This document shows positions 1-6,327 of a DNA stretch of 9,189 nt, in pieces. This stretch comes from an uncultured Bacilli bacterium (GTDB lineage Bacteria > Bacillota_I > Bacilli_A > RF39 > UBA660). Position 1 is the stretch's first letter. Each line of letters starts with the position of its first letter. Made by a program: the position numbers and the translations under genes. The notes beneath the pieces are model-generated. The model was not told where the DNA came from. It ran no database searches and saw nothing but the letters and a program-made list of their open reading frames with translations. The stretch spans positions 1 through 9,189 of the forward strand of contig CALVPC010000041.1 of the NCBI GenBank assembly GCA_944350405.1. Reading direction: 5' to 3'.

Positions 1-87
1 TAAGTTTACACAATATAATATATATCTTTTATAATAAATTATTATTAACAAAAACGATAAAAATATAATAAAAAGCCAGCTACTTAA

Positions 88-116
88 TTGCTATATTAAA
101 TGAGTTATGATATAGT
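88..116 (+). promoter_or_regulatory. Probable sigma-A promoter with extended -10
   Basis: A -35-like TTGCTA (88-93) is followed after 17 bases by TATAGT (111-116), with TG one base upstream of the -10 (108-109), the extended -10 arrangement. It lies 24 bases before the start of the kinase gene at 141 and would give a short leader containing the ribosome binding site. The surrounding AT richness makes chance matches common, so the call rests on the correct spacing plus the TG element. The rest of 1-140 shows no gene. Confidence 0.55.
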
Positions 117-140
117 TAATTTTAAATATGGAGGAAACCT

Positions 141-701
141 ATGAAAAAAAGAAAAATTATTTCCATAAGTGGAGAATTAGCATCAGGAAAAGGAGAAGTA
201 TCAAAAATTTTAAAAAAAGAATTAAATTATGAAATATTTAGTAGTGGAGAATATTTTAGAAATTTAGCCAAACAAAATAAAATGGATGTAACTACATTTG
301 GTAAATACGTAGAAACTCATCCAGAAATAGATTTAGAAATAGAAAATAGAGCCAGTAAATATGCAAAAGATCATGATGAATTTATAATAGATGCAAGACT
401 TGGATGGTATGTAGTTCCAGAATCATACAAAGTTTATCTAACAGTGCATATAGATGAAGCAGCAAAAAGAGCTTTTAATGATAGTAAAAGAAAAGACACA
501 GAAAACTTTACAACAGAAGAAGAACATAAAAAAGACATTAAAAATAGATTTGAATTAGAAAATAAACGATACAAACAATTATATGGAATTGATAAAAGCA
601 ATCATAATAATTATGACTTAGTAATAGACACCACTACTAAAAATCCTCAAGAAGTAGCAGATATTATCATAAAAGAATATAAAAAATGGTTAAAAAATTA
701 A
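141..701 (+). CDS. Cytidylate-kinase-like P-loop NTPase
   Basis: This 186-residue soluble protein resembles the short, archaeal-type cytidylate kinases, which transfer phosphate from ATP to (d)CMP in the cytoplasm. Visible features are an N-terminal beta strand and P-loop (ISISGELASGKGE, residues 7-19), an SSGEYFRNLA segment (34-43) like the NMP-binding region of that family, an IDARLGW motif (83-89), an arginine/lysine-rich lid region (about 110-145), and a C-terminal RYKQLYGID...YDLVIDTT signature (143-165). The start is fixed by GGAGG at 130-134. One oddity is that the P-loop reads GKGE where nucleoside monophosphate kinases usually have GKGT. The family assignment is good. The substrate is not proven, because related P-loop proteins annotated as CMP kinase may act on other substrates. 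The gene is apparently monocistronic, followed by a terminator. Confidence 0.8.
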   Translation: MKKRKIISISGELASGKGEVSKILKKELNYEIFSSGEYFRNLAKQNKMDVTTFGKYVETHPEIDLEIENRASKYAKDHDEFIIDARLGWYVVPESYKVYLTVHIDEAAKRAFNDSKRKDTENFTTEEEHKKDIKNRFELENKRYKQLYGIDKSNHNNYDLVIDTTTKNPQEVADIIIKEYKKWLKN

Positions 702-711
702 AAATGCAACT

Positions 712-738
712 AAAAGTTTGCAAAAAGAAACTTTTTTT
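712..738 (+). terminator. Weak intrinsic terminator after the kinase gene
   Basis: AAAAGTTT (712-719) pairs with AAACTTTT (728-735) across an 8-base loop, and a run of seven T (732-738) overlaps and follows the right arm. The stem has little G+C, so termination may be partial. The kinase stop codon ends 10 bases upstream. Confidence 0.6.
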
Positions 739-740
739 AT

Positions 741-771
741 GTAGCGCTACCAATTAGAAAAATAATATAAT
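741..771 (+). promoter_or_regulatory. Putative operator palindrome and -10 box of the regulator operon
   Basis: GTAGCGCTAC (741-750) is a perfect 10-bp inverted repeat and one of the few G+C-rich words in this AT-rich gap. A consensus TATAAT lies at 766-771, but no -35 box is found 16-18 bases upstream; the palindrome occupies that place. Transcription would start near 778, almost at the ribosome binding site GGAGGTGG (778-785). A protein-bound palindrome at -35, next to a helix-turn-helix gene, suggests autoregulation. That role is inference. Confidence 0.4.
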
Positions 772-789
772 TTTAGTGGAGGTGGAAAT

Positions 790-2193
790 ATGAAGTTTTG
801 CGACAAGTTACCAAAACTAAGAAAACAAAATAATTTATCCCAAGAACTACTTGCTGATAAACTGGGAGTTTCAAGACAAGCAGTATCCAAATGGGAACAA
901 GGAAGTAGCTATCCTGATATGGAAAAAATGATAGCCATGTGTAAGATATTAAATTGTACTCTAGAAGATTTACTTGATGATGGAGCAATAGGTAATAATA
1001 CTAATAATAGTAATAGTAATAAGTTTAATTTTACTAATTATCTAAATGACTTCTTAAAATTTATTACTAGAATGTATAATATGTTTTTAGCAATGAGTTT
1101 TAAAGACAAAATAAAATGTATATTAGAAATGATTTTTATAGGCATAATACTATTAATCGTTTCAATAATAATTTATGAGATATTAAGTGAATTATTATTT
1201 GATATATTTTTATCTATACCAGCTGTAGGGTACTATATAAACTATACTATAGAAAAAATATTTATAGCAGTATTAATAGTAGCATCACTTATTATCTTTA
1301 TTCATCTATTTAAAATAAGATATTTAGATTATTATGTAACAGTAGAAGACCAAAATGCCAAAGAAAAAGCATTTGAAGCCCCAGTCGAAGACAAAAAAAT
1401 AATTAATCAAAAGAAAGAAAGAATAATTATAAGAGATCCTAAGCATTCTAAATTTAGTTTTTTTGATTTTTTAGCTAAAATAGTAATATTTATATTAAAA
1501 ATAATGTTTGTAATATTTGGCGTGCCATGTCTAATAACATTTATTCTAATAATATCAACTATTGCAATGTCAATATATCATATTAAATTTGGAATAATAT
1601 TCTTATTTATAGCTATCGCCTTAATTGGACTTATTCTTTTAAACTATATAGTAATAGAATTTATTTATAAATTTATAATTTCTGAAAAACAAAATTATAA
1701 AAAAATATTCATAATATTAATATCTGGATTAGCCATATTTGCCATAGGAGTAGGACTTTCAATTTGCACGTATTTAACTTTTGAAAAGACAAACGATATT
1801 CCTAAAGAATTTACTCAAACTAATACTACAGAAATTAAAATGACAGATAAAACAGTTATAGAAAATCAAAATATAATCTATAAAATTGATAATAACGTTG
1901 ACAACATAATACTAACAAGTAAAAGTACTATATATGATGATATGTCACACGAAATATATAAGTCAAATACATATAATGTTTGGTACATAAATTCTTATTA
2001 TGACGACTATGAGATATTAAAACTTCTATATACCGATATAAAAAATAAAAAAACTAGAGACTATATAGATTTTATGCCAACAAATATGATAACTGCGACT
2101 ATATCAAAAGAAAATTATGATAAATTAATGAAAAACTATTTAAGCTATATAAACGATTATAATAATTATTATAATGATTCAGAAAATTATTAA
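790..2193 (+). CDS. Membrane-bound XRE-family transcriptional regulator
   Basis: This 467-residue protein has an N-terminal HTH_3/XRE DNA-binding domain (residues 5-62; LADKLGVSRQAVSKWEQG at 21-38 spans the two helices of the motif). An Asn-rich linker (68-84) follows. About five membrane segments come next (roughly 111-130, 157-174, 229-258, 266-291, 305-328), with a lysine/arginine-rich cytoplasmic loop (190-228). The C-terminal 140 residues, rich in Asp, Asn and Tyr, are predicted outside the cell; I do not recognise them. The positive loop and an odd number of segments fit a cytoplasmic DNA-binding end and an outward C-terminus. Such one-component regulators are thought to pass an envelope signal directly to DNA. 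A strong ribosome binding site (GGAGGTGG, 778-785) supports the start. The deacetylase gene follows 15 bases after the stop, so the two are probably cotranscribed. The signal and targets are unknown. Confidence 0.85.
   Translation: MKFCDKLPKLRKQNNLSQELLADKLGVSRQAVSKWEQGSSYPDMEKMIAMCKILNCTLEDLLDDGAIGNNTNNSNSNKFNFTNYLNDFLKFITRMYNMFLAMSFKDKIKCILEMIFIGIILLIVSIIIYEILSELLFDIFLSIPAVGYYINYTIEKIFIAVLIVASLIIFIHLFKIRYLDYYVTVEDQNAKEKAFEAPVEDKKIINQKKERIIIRDPKHSKFSFFDFLAKIVIFILKIMFVIFGVPCLITFILIISTIAMSIYHIKFGIIFLFIAIALIGLILLNYIVIEFIYKFIISEKQNYKKIFIILISGLAIFAIGVGLSICTYLTFEKTNDIPKEFTQTNTTEIKMTDKTVIENQNIIYKIDNNVDNIILTSKSTIYDDMSHEIYKSNTYNVWYINSYYDDYEILKLLYTDIKNKKTRDYIDFMPTNMITATISKENYDKLMKNYLSYINDYNNYYNDSENY
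992..1021 (+). repeat. Trinucleotide-like AAT/AGT tract encoding the Asn/Ser linker
   Basis: A run built from AAT, ACT and AGT triplets in the reading frame encodes the Asn-Asn-Thr-Asn-Asn-Ser-Asn-Ser-Asn stretch that joins the DNA-binding and membrane parts of the regulator. Changes in three-base units would keep the frame and only alter linker length. Confidence 0.5.
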
Positions 2194-2208
2194 GAGTAAA
2201 ATATAACT

Positions 2209-2886
2209 ATGAAAAAAGAAGTAAAAAATATACTATCTATCGCAGTAATAATTATTATTTTCATATTAATATCATTCTTAATATGGGATTTATTAGGAAT
2301 AAATAAAGGCTTAAAACAAAAAAAGTTAGAAGAATATCAAGATGATATTAACTTAATGATAGTGGCACATCCAGATGATGAAATATTGTGGGGATCAAAA
2401 GAATTAATAGAAAAAAAATATTTAGTAGTGTGCATTACTTGTGGTAAAGATAAAACAAGAGAGCATGAAATAGAAGAAGTACTTAAATTAACAGGAGACG
2501 ATTTAATATCACTTGGATATACTGATAAATTTTTAGGCCATAAAAGTAAATGGGTAACGGAACATAAAAAAATTGAAAAAGACATCAAAAAAATTATAAA
2601 TATGAAAAAATGGACTAATATAGTAACCCATAACGAAGATGGTGAATATGGACACATCCATCATAAAAAAATACATAATATGGTTGCAAGTACTAATGCA
2701 GATAATATACACTATTTCGGCAAATATTATACAAAAAAACAAATACTTAACAAAAATAATTTAGATGACTATAAACTAGACAAACAAACATTAAATACTA
2801 AAAAAACAATACTTAGAAAATATAAAAGTCAAGATAGAGTAATCAAAATGTTTAATCATATGATCCCTTATGAGGATATAAAATAG
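2209..2886 (+). CDS. Membrane-anchored PIG-L/LmbE-family deacetylase
   Basis: This 225-residue protein has one N-terminal hydrophobic segment (residues 8-26) that lacks an obvious signal-peptidase site and so probably acts as an anchor. A PIG-L (LmbE-like) domain follows. It carries the AHPDDE motif (53-58), and the second motif EYGHIHHK (146-153) stands where relatives have GHPDH. By comparison with MshB-type enzymes, H54, D57 and H152 would bind zinc and D56 would act as base. Family members remove the acetyl group from N-acetylglucosamine-containing molecules; the substrate here is unknown. An outward-facing catalytic domain would suggest a surface glycan, but charges on both sides of the anchor are similar, so orientation is uncertain. 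No clear ribosome binding site precedes the ATG, which starts 15 bases after the regulator's stop, consistent with translational coupling. No terminator is seen after it. Confidence 0.85.
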   Translation: MKKEVKNILSIAVIIIIFILISFLIWDLLGINKGLKQKKLEEYQDDINLMIVAHPDDEILWGSKELIEKKYLVVCITCGKDKTREHEIEEVLKLTGDDLISLGYTDKFLGHKSKWVTEHKKIEKDIKKIINMKKWTNIVTHNEDGEYGHIHHKKIHNMVASTNADNIHYFGKYYTKKQILNKNNLDDYKLDKQTLNTKKTILRKYKSQDRVIKMFNHMIPYEDIK

Positions 2887-2983
2887 CATCATAAATATTA
2901 TAAACCTTTTACTTAACATACAGAAACTAGCAAGGTAACAGTCTCTTAAATTAAAACAAAACATATACTATACTGGTGATAAT

Positions 2984-3247
2984 ATGTTTAATATTAATGA
3001 TGCTAAGTATGCTACATCAACCTTAGGGATTTCCTTTAATAAATATACATTAGAAGAATTCTTAGAAGGATTAAATATAGAAAAAGAACATGGAAAAATC
3101 AATCTCAAAATAAATGTAACCGATGATGACCTAATTACAACAGCCAAAATAGTTTTAGCCCATCTAAATGAATTTCCAAATTATTACAATAAAGAATATG
3201 GCTTGAAAACATTCGGAAAATTTTTACAATATAAACTAACAAAATAG
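2984..3247 (+). CDS. Small DUF5661-family protein
   Basis: This 87-residue soluble protein has no signal peptide or membrane segment. Its layout matches what I recall of DUF5661: an N-terminal helix (NDAKYATSTLGI, residues 5-16), an acidic EEFLEGLNIEKEHG segment (24-37), a NVTDDD turn (44-49), and the hallmark AHLNEFPNYY (58-67). The conserved Glu/His residues (E35, H36, H59, E62) could bind a metal, but this is a guess and the family has no known function. The start is supported by GGTGAT (2975-2980) close upstream. The gene ends in TAG just before a strong hairpin. No convincing promoter is seen in 2887-2983, so it may be read with the deacetylase gene. The family call is from memory of the motif. 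Confidence 0.7.
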   Translation: MFNINDAKYATSTLGISFNKYTLEEFLEGLNIEKEHGKINLKINVTDDDLITTAKIVLAHLNEFPNYYNKEYGLKTFGKFLQYKLTK

Positions 3248-3259
3248 ATAAAAATTTAT

Positions 3260-3296
3260 AAAAAAACTCACGATACCATTTCGTGAGTTATTTTTT
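3260..3296. terminator. Bidirectional intrinsic terminator (DUF5661 gene / tRNA-Cys)
   Basis: AACTCACGA (3265-3273) pairs perfectly with TCGTGAGTT (3281-3289) around a 7-base loop. On the plus strand a T run follows (3291-3296). On the minus strand the stretch of seven A at 3260-3266 becomes a U run. It therefore ends the DUF5661 transcript from the left and the tRNA transcript from the right, the tRNA 3' end being about ten bases away. Confidence 0.88.
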
Positions 3297-3299
3297 ATA

Positions 3300-3374
3300 T
3301 GGAGGGCCTAGCCGGATTTGAACCGGCGAATCAAGGTTTTGCAGACCCATGCCTTACCACTTGGCTATAGACCC
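3300..3374 (-). tRNA. tRNA-Cys: tRNA-Cys (anticodon GCA), CCA encoded
   Basis: The minus strand folds into a complete cloverleaf. The acceptor stem GGGTCTA/TAGGCCC has seven pairs including one G-U, the D arm is GCC/GGC with AAGTGGTAA in the loop, the anticodon loop is CTGCAAA with GCA at 3340-3342, and the T arm is GCCGG-TTCAAAT-CCGGC. The discriminator base is U73, a known identity element for cysteinyl-tRNA synthetase, and the 3' CCA is encoded (3300-3302). An oddity is that the top of the anticodon stem is weak, with U27 facing U43 and a G28-U42 wobble. A consensus promoter and a terminator flank it closely, so it is a single-gene unit. Confidence 0.96.
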
Positions 3375-3385
3375 ATGTCCTAATA

Positions 3386-3414
3386 ATTGTAATATATATT
3401 ATAATTATTGTCAA
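3386..3414 (-). promoter_or_regulatory. Strong promoter of tRNA-Cys
   Basis: Read on the minus strand, a perfect TTGACA (-35, 3409-3414) is followed after exactly 17 bases by TACAAT (-10, 3386-3391). The expected transcription start, near 3379, is a few bases before the mature tRNA 5' end at 3374. This is the best promoter match in the window. Confidence 0.85.
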
Positions 3415-3477
3415 TCTATTAAATTATATAATTTTTAATCTAAAATATGTAAAATTTCAGTTATTTATTTTAAAGAC

Positions 3478-3505
3478 TTGAAATAATTAGTTATTATGAT
3501 AAAAT
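3478..3505 (+). promoter_or_regulatory. Probable promoter of the pyrophosphatase gene
   Basis: TTGAAA (3478-3483) and TAAAAT (3500-3505) are 16 bases apart, with TG at 3497-3498 forming an extended -10. The start point would be near 3512, leaving about 20 bases of leader including AAGGAG before the ATG at 3535. Confidence 0.6.
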
Positions 3506-3520
3506 TATAAATATAAATTA

Positions 3521-3526
3521 AAGGAG
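3521..3526 (+). promoter_or_regulatory. Ribosome binding site that sets the pyrophosphatase start
   Basis: AAGGAG ends at 3526, eight bases before the ATG at 3535. An in-frame GTG at 3526 overlaps this site and so cannot be the start that it serves; the protein begins MDKTYIFGHH. Confidence 0.85.
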
Positions 3527-3534
3527 TGTTTAAA

Positions 3535-5163
3535 ATGGATAAAACATATATATTTGGTCACCATAATCCTGATACTGATTCAGTATGTGCTGCTATAACA
3601 TTATCATATTATAAAAACAAACTAGGAGAAAATACTGAAGCTAGAGTTTTAGATGAGATAAATAAAGAAACGCAATTTGTTTTAAACTATTTTAATGTAC
3701 CAGAGCCTAATTATTTAGACAATGTAAAATTACAAATAAAAGACATATACTATCATAAAAATTATTTTATGAAAAATACTTCATCAATCAAAAAAGTATA
3801 TGACTTTTTATTAGAAAAATCTATTACTGGATTACCAATAGTAGATGAAAATAATAAATTTGTTGGATTAATTACATTAAAAATGATTTTAAATAAACTA
3901 ATTGGAGCTAATTTAAGACATATTAATACTTCATATAATAATATTCTAGAAGTTTTAAATGGTACAGAAGTTTTAAAATTTAATGAAGAAATTATAGGAG
4001 AAGTAATTGTCGGAGGGTATAGATCAATAATTTTTGTAAATGAAATAAAATTATCTGAAAAAGATATTCTCATAACATCTAATCGTCCAATGATAATTAA
4101 TTACGCAATAGATGAAGGAATTAAAAATATAATTATTGTGGGGAATCAAGATATCGATAATGATTGCCTAAAAAAAGCTAAAGAACACAAAGTAAATATT
4201 ATTAAAACTAGTTATGACACATTTTATACTGTAAAAAAAATCTCATTATCTAATTACGCAGATAATTTTTGTGATGATAAAAGAGTAATATGTTTTAACG
4301 AAGATGATTACTATAATGATTTTGTTGACGTATCTAGAAAACTTAAACATAATAATTATCCAGTTATAGATGAAAATAATAATTGTCTTGGGCTTTTACG
4401 TCTTACAGATTTAGATAACGTAAATAGAAAAAAAGTAATATTAGTAGATCACAATGAAAGTGGTCAAAGCATTCTAGGACTTAATCAAGCTGAAATAGTA
4501 GAAATAATAGATCACCACAAAATAGGAGACTTAACAACAAATAATCCTATTAATTTTAGAAATATGGCCGTAGGAAGCACTAATACAATAATTTATCAAT
4601 TATATAAAGAAAAAAATATGGAAATACCAAAACATATCGCTGGACTAATGTTATCAGGAATTTTATCAGATACACTTATATTAAAAAGTCCTACCACAAC
4701 TTCATATGATGAAGAAGCAGTAAAAAACCTTGCTGAAATAACTGGAGAAAATTATGAAGAATATGGACTAAAAATGTTTAAAGCAGGGACATCTTTAAAA
4801 GGAAAAAATAGGGAAGATATAATAAATACAGATATTAAAACTTTTACCTATAATGAAAATGATAAATATGCAGTAAGTCAAATATTTACTCTAGATATTG
4901 ATTCAGTCCTAAAAGATATTGATAGTTATGTAAATTTAATTGAACAAATGAAAGATGATTTGAAATATAAATTTATAGTAGTAGTAATTACAGATATACT
5001 AAAAAATGGATCATATTTCATATTTACTAAAGATGCTAAAGAAATTTTAGAAGCAGGATACGCCATCAAAGAGTTAAAACAAGGAGATTACATAGATGGA
5101 CAAGTATCCAGAAAAAAACAAATAGTGCCAACTATTATTAATGGAATAAATAGATTAAAATAA
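3535..5163 (+). CDS. ppaC: Mn-dependent inorganic pyrophosphatase (family II) with CBS-DRTGG insert
   Basis: This 542-residue cytoplasmic enzyme hydrolyses pyrophosphate to two phosphates, pulling biosynthetic reactions forward. The DHH catalytic domain is split. GHHNPDTDS (8-16) supplies metal ligands H9, D13 and D15. Then come CBS 1 (about 70-122), a DRTGG domain (about 123-240) and CBS 2 (about 241-298). Catalysis resumes with VDHNE (304-308), DHH (326-328) and SDT (378-380). The C-terminal DHHA2 domain (about 410-540) carries the substrate-binding SRKKQ (525-529). All key residues are present. In characterised clostridial relatives the CBS pair binds adenine nucleotides, with AMP/ADP inhibiting and ATP or diadenosine polyphosphates activating, so activity here is probably tied to energy charge. 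The length is typical of the CBS-containing form and well above the roughly 310 residues of simple PpaC. The gene has its own promoter and converges on ftsW. Confidence 0.95.
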   Translation: MDKTYIFGHHNPDTDSVCAAITLSYYKNKLGENTEARVLDEINKETQFVLNYFNVPEPNYLDNVKLQIKDIYYHKNYFMKNTSSIKKVYDFLLEKSITGLPIVDENNKFVGLITLKMILNKLIGANLRHINTSYNNILEVLNGTEVLKFNEEIIGEVIVGGYRSIIFVNEIKLSEKDILITSNRPMIINYAIDEGIKNIIIVGNQDIDNDCLKKAKEHKVNIIKTSYDTFYTVKKISLSNYADNFCDDKRVICFNEDDYYNDFVDVSRKLKHNNYPVIDENNNCLGLLRLTDLDNVNRKKVILVDHNESGQSILGLNQAEIVEIIDHHKIGDLTTNNPINFRNMAVGSTNTIIYQLYKEKNMEIPKHIAGLMLSGILSDTLILKSPTTTSYDEEAVKNLAEITGENYEEYGLKMFKAGTSLKGKNREDIINTDIKTFTYNENDKYAVSQIFTLDIDSVLKDIDSYVNLIEQMKDDLKYKFIVVVITDILKNGSYFIFTKDAKEILEAGYAIKELKQGDYIDGQVSRKKQIVPTIINGINRLK

Positions 5164-5186
5164 AGCAAAATCATGCTTTATTTTTT
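5157..5186. terminator. Bidirectional terminator containing both convergent stop codons
   Basis: AAAATAAAGCA (5157-5167) pairs perfectly over 11 bp with TGCTTTATTTT (5174-5184) around a 6-base loop, with T runs following on either strand. The pyrophosphatase TAA (5161-5163) is in the left arm and the ftsW TGA (read on the minus strand, 5171-5173) is in the loop. The two coding regions are seven bases apart. Confidence 0.8.
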
Positions 5187-6253
5187 GTTAAATTAAGAAT
5201 AATTCCTATCGAAGTCATAGTAACTAAAAGAGAAGAACCACCATAACTAATAAATGGCAAAGTAACTCCAGTCACAGGAATAAGTCCAACAACAACACTT
5301 AAATTTAATAACGTTTGAAAAATTATTTGAAATCCCAAACCAAAAATAACATATTTTTTAAAAAGATCATCTTGAGCTAACGCAAGCTTAATAATCATTG
5401 CAATCAGTATAACAAAAAGACTAATAACAACTAATGCTCCAAATACCCCAAATTCTTCACAAATTATAGAAAATATAAAATCTGTTTGTGGCTCTGGTAA
5501 ATAAAAATGCTTTTGCCTAGAATTTAAAAAACCAAATCCAAAGATACCACCTGGTCCTATAGCATATAAACTTTGAATAATTTGAAAACCAGTTCCTAAA
5601 GGATCCTCCCAAGGATTAATAAAAGATGTAATCCTATCTAGTCTATAAGGCGCGATTAAAATTAAAATAACTGCCCCAACTATACCAATTATGCCCAAAA
5701 TATAAAAGTATTTCATATCTACACCAGATATAAATAAAAGAAGAACAACACTCATTACTAAAATAAATCCTGTACCAAAATCAGGTTGTAACATAATTAA
5801 CAAAAATGATAAACCTAAAAGAATAATTATAGGAATAACAGATTTTATTTTTTCAGTCTTTTTAAGCTTACTTAAATATTTAGCAGAAAAAATTATAATA
5901 GCAAGTTTCATAGCTTCACTTGGCTGAATACCAAAAGAACCAATACCAAACCAGCTTCTAGATCCATTTCTTACAACTCCAATTCCAGGTATAAGTACTA
6001 AAATTAAAAGTATAAAGCTTATAATCAAAAAGACTTTAGCTTTATTATAAAAAATATTACTATCTATTTTTAAAATAATATATATTAAAAAATAACCAAA
6101 AATAGCAAAAATACTTTGTTGAATAACATACTTTAAACCATTATCAAATTTATATTCAGCCCAAATATAAGAAGATGAATATATCATAACTAAGCCTATA
6201 AAAATTAAACATGTCATAGATAAAAAAAGCATAAGTCTTTTATTATTCAGCAC
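5171..6253 (-). CDS. ftsW: FtsW/SpoVE-type SEDS peptidoglycan glycosyltransferase
   Basis: This 360-residue polytopic membrane protein polymerises lipid II into glycan strands together with a class B penicillin-binding protein. About ten membrane segments are visible. Family motifs are RNGSRSWFGIG (95-105) and IQPSE (109-113), LQPDFGTG (155-162) with D158 near the proposed catalytic position, the extracellular loop motif YLPEPQTDFIFS (251-262), and the C-terminal GLIPVTGVTLPFISYGGSS (323-341). The YLPEPQTDFIF wording is closer to FtsW/SpoVE than to RodA. The chosen start is GTG at 6253, preceded by AAGGTGAT; an in-frame TTG at 6301 lacks a site, and an internal ATG at 6232 would cut the first helix. 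The gene ends in TGA inside a shared terminator. A terminator separates it from the TPR gene upstream, so it may need its own promoter; only a weak TAGAAT (6271-6276) is visible. Confidence 0.95.
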   Translation of the reverse strand: MLNNKRLMLFLSMTCLIFIGLVMIYSSSYIWAEYKFDNGLKYVIQQSIFAIFGYFLIYIILKIDSNIFYNKAKVFLIISFILLILVLIPGIGVVRNGSRSWFGIGSFGIQPSEAMKLAIIIFSAKYLSKLKKTEKIKSVIPIIILLGLSFLLIMLQPDFGTGFILVMSVVLLLFISGVDMKYFYILGIIGIVGAVILILIAPYRLDRITSFINPWEDPLGTGFQIIQSLYAIGPGGIFGFGFLNSRQKHFYLPEPQTDFIFSIICEEFGVFGALVVISLFVILIAMIIKLALAQDDLFKKYVIFGLGFQIIFQTLLNLSVVVGLIPVTGVTLPFISYGGSSLLVTMTSIGIILNLTKNKA

Positions 6254-6257
6254 AAGA

Positions 6258-6265
6258 ATCACCTT
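6258..6265 (-). promoter_or_regulatory. Ribosome binding site that sets the ftsW GTG start
   Basis: On the minus strand AAGGTGAT lies four bases before GTG at 6253. The same AGGTGAT word with a four-base gap precedes the TPR and penicillin-binding protein genes. It matches the 3' part of the full Shine-Dalgarno complement, which supports the GTG start. Confidence 0.75.
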
Positions 6266-6298
6266 AATTAATTCTATGACATTGAATAAAATATAAAA

Positions 6299-6320
6299 CA
6301 AAAATAGGCGAAGAGCCTAT
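6299..6320 (-). terminator. Intrinsic terminator after the TPR gene
   Basis: On the minus strand ATAGGC (6315-6320) pairs with GCCTAT (6304-6309) around a 5-base loop, and a T run interrupted by one G follows (TTTTTGTTTT). It starts seven bases after the TPR stop codon and lies about 45 bases before the ftsW start, so the two genes are at least partly separate units. Confidence 0.75.
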
Positions 6321-6327
6321 AAATAAT

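Noticed and set aside
45..69. TTAACA and TATAAT as a promoter upstream of the kinase
   Set aside because: The spacer is only 13 bases; the pair at 88-116 has 17 bases and an extended -10.
773..988. Open frame of 71 codons on the minus strand
   Set aside because: It is antisense to the helix-turn-helix coding region and has no ribosome binding site or recognisable protein pattern.
2337..2742. Two overlapping minus-strand open frames (2337-2657 and 2533-2742)
   Set aside because: Both are antisense to the deacetylase, whose motifs are unmistakable; their Phe/Ile/Ser-rich content is what an AT-rich complement yields.
2887..2983. Possible promoter or structured RNA before the DUF5661 gene
   Set aside because: The TATACT words lack a -35 partner or would overlap the ribosome binding site, and no stable inverted repeat is visible.
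3526..3534. Upstream GTG start for the pyrophosphatase
   Set aside because: The GTG overlaps AAGGAG; the ATG at 3535 has ideal spacing and puts the GHHNPDTDS motif at the usual place.
3762..4073. Minus-strand open frame of 103 codons
   Set aside because: It is antisense to the CBS/DRTGG part of the pyrophosphatase, with no start signal or family resemblance.
6254..6301. TTG start at 6301 for ftsW, adding 16 residues
   Set aside because: It lies in the T run of the preceding terminator and has no ribosome binding site, while GTG at 6253 has AAGGTGAT.
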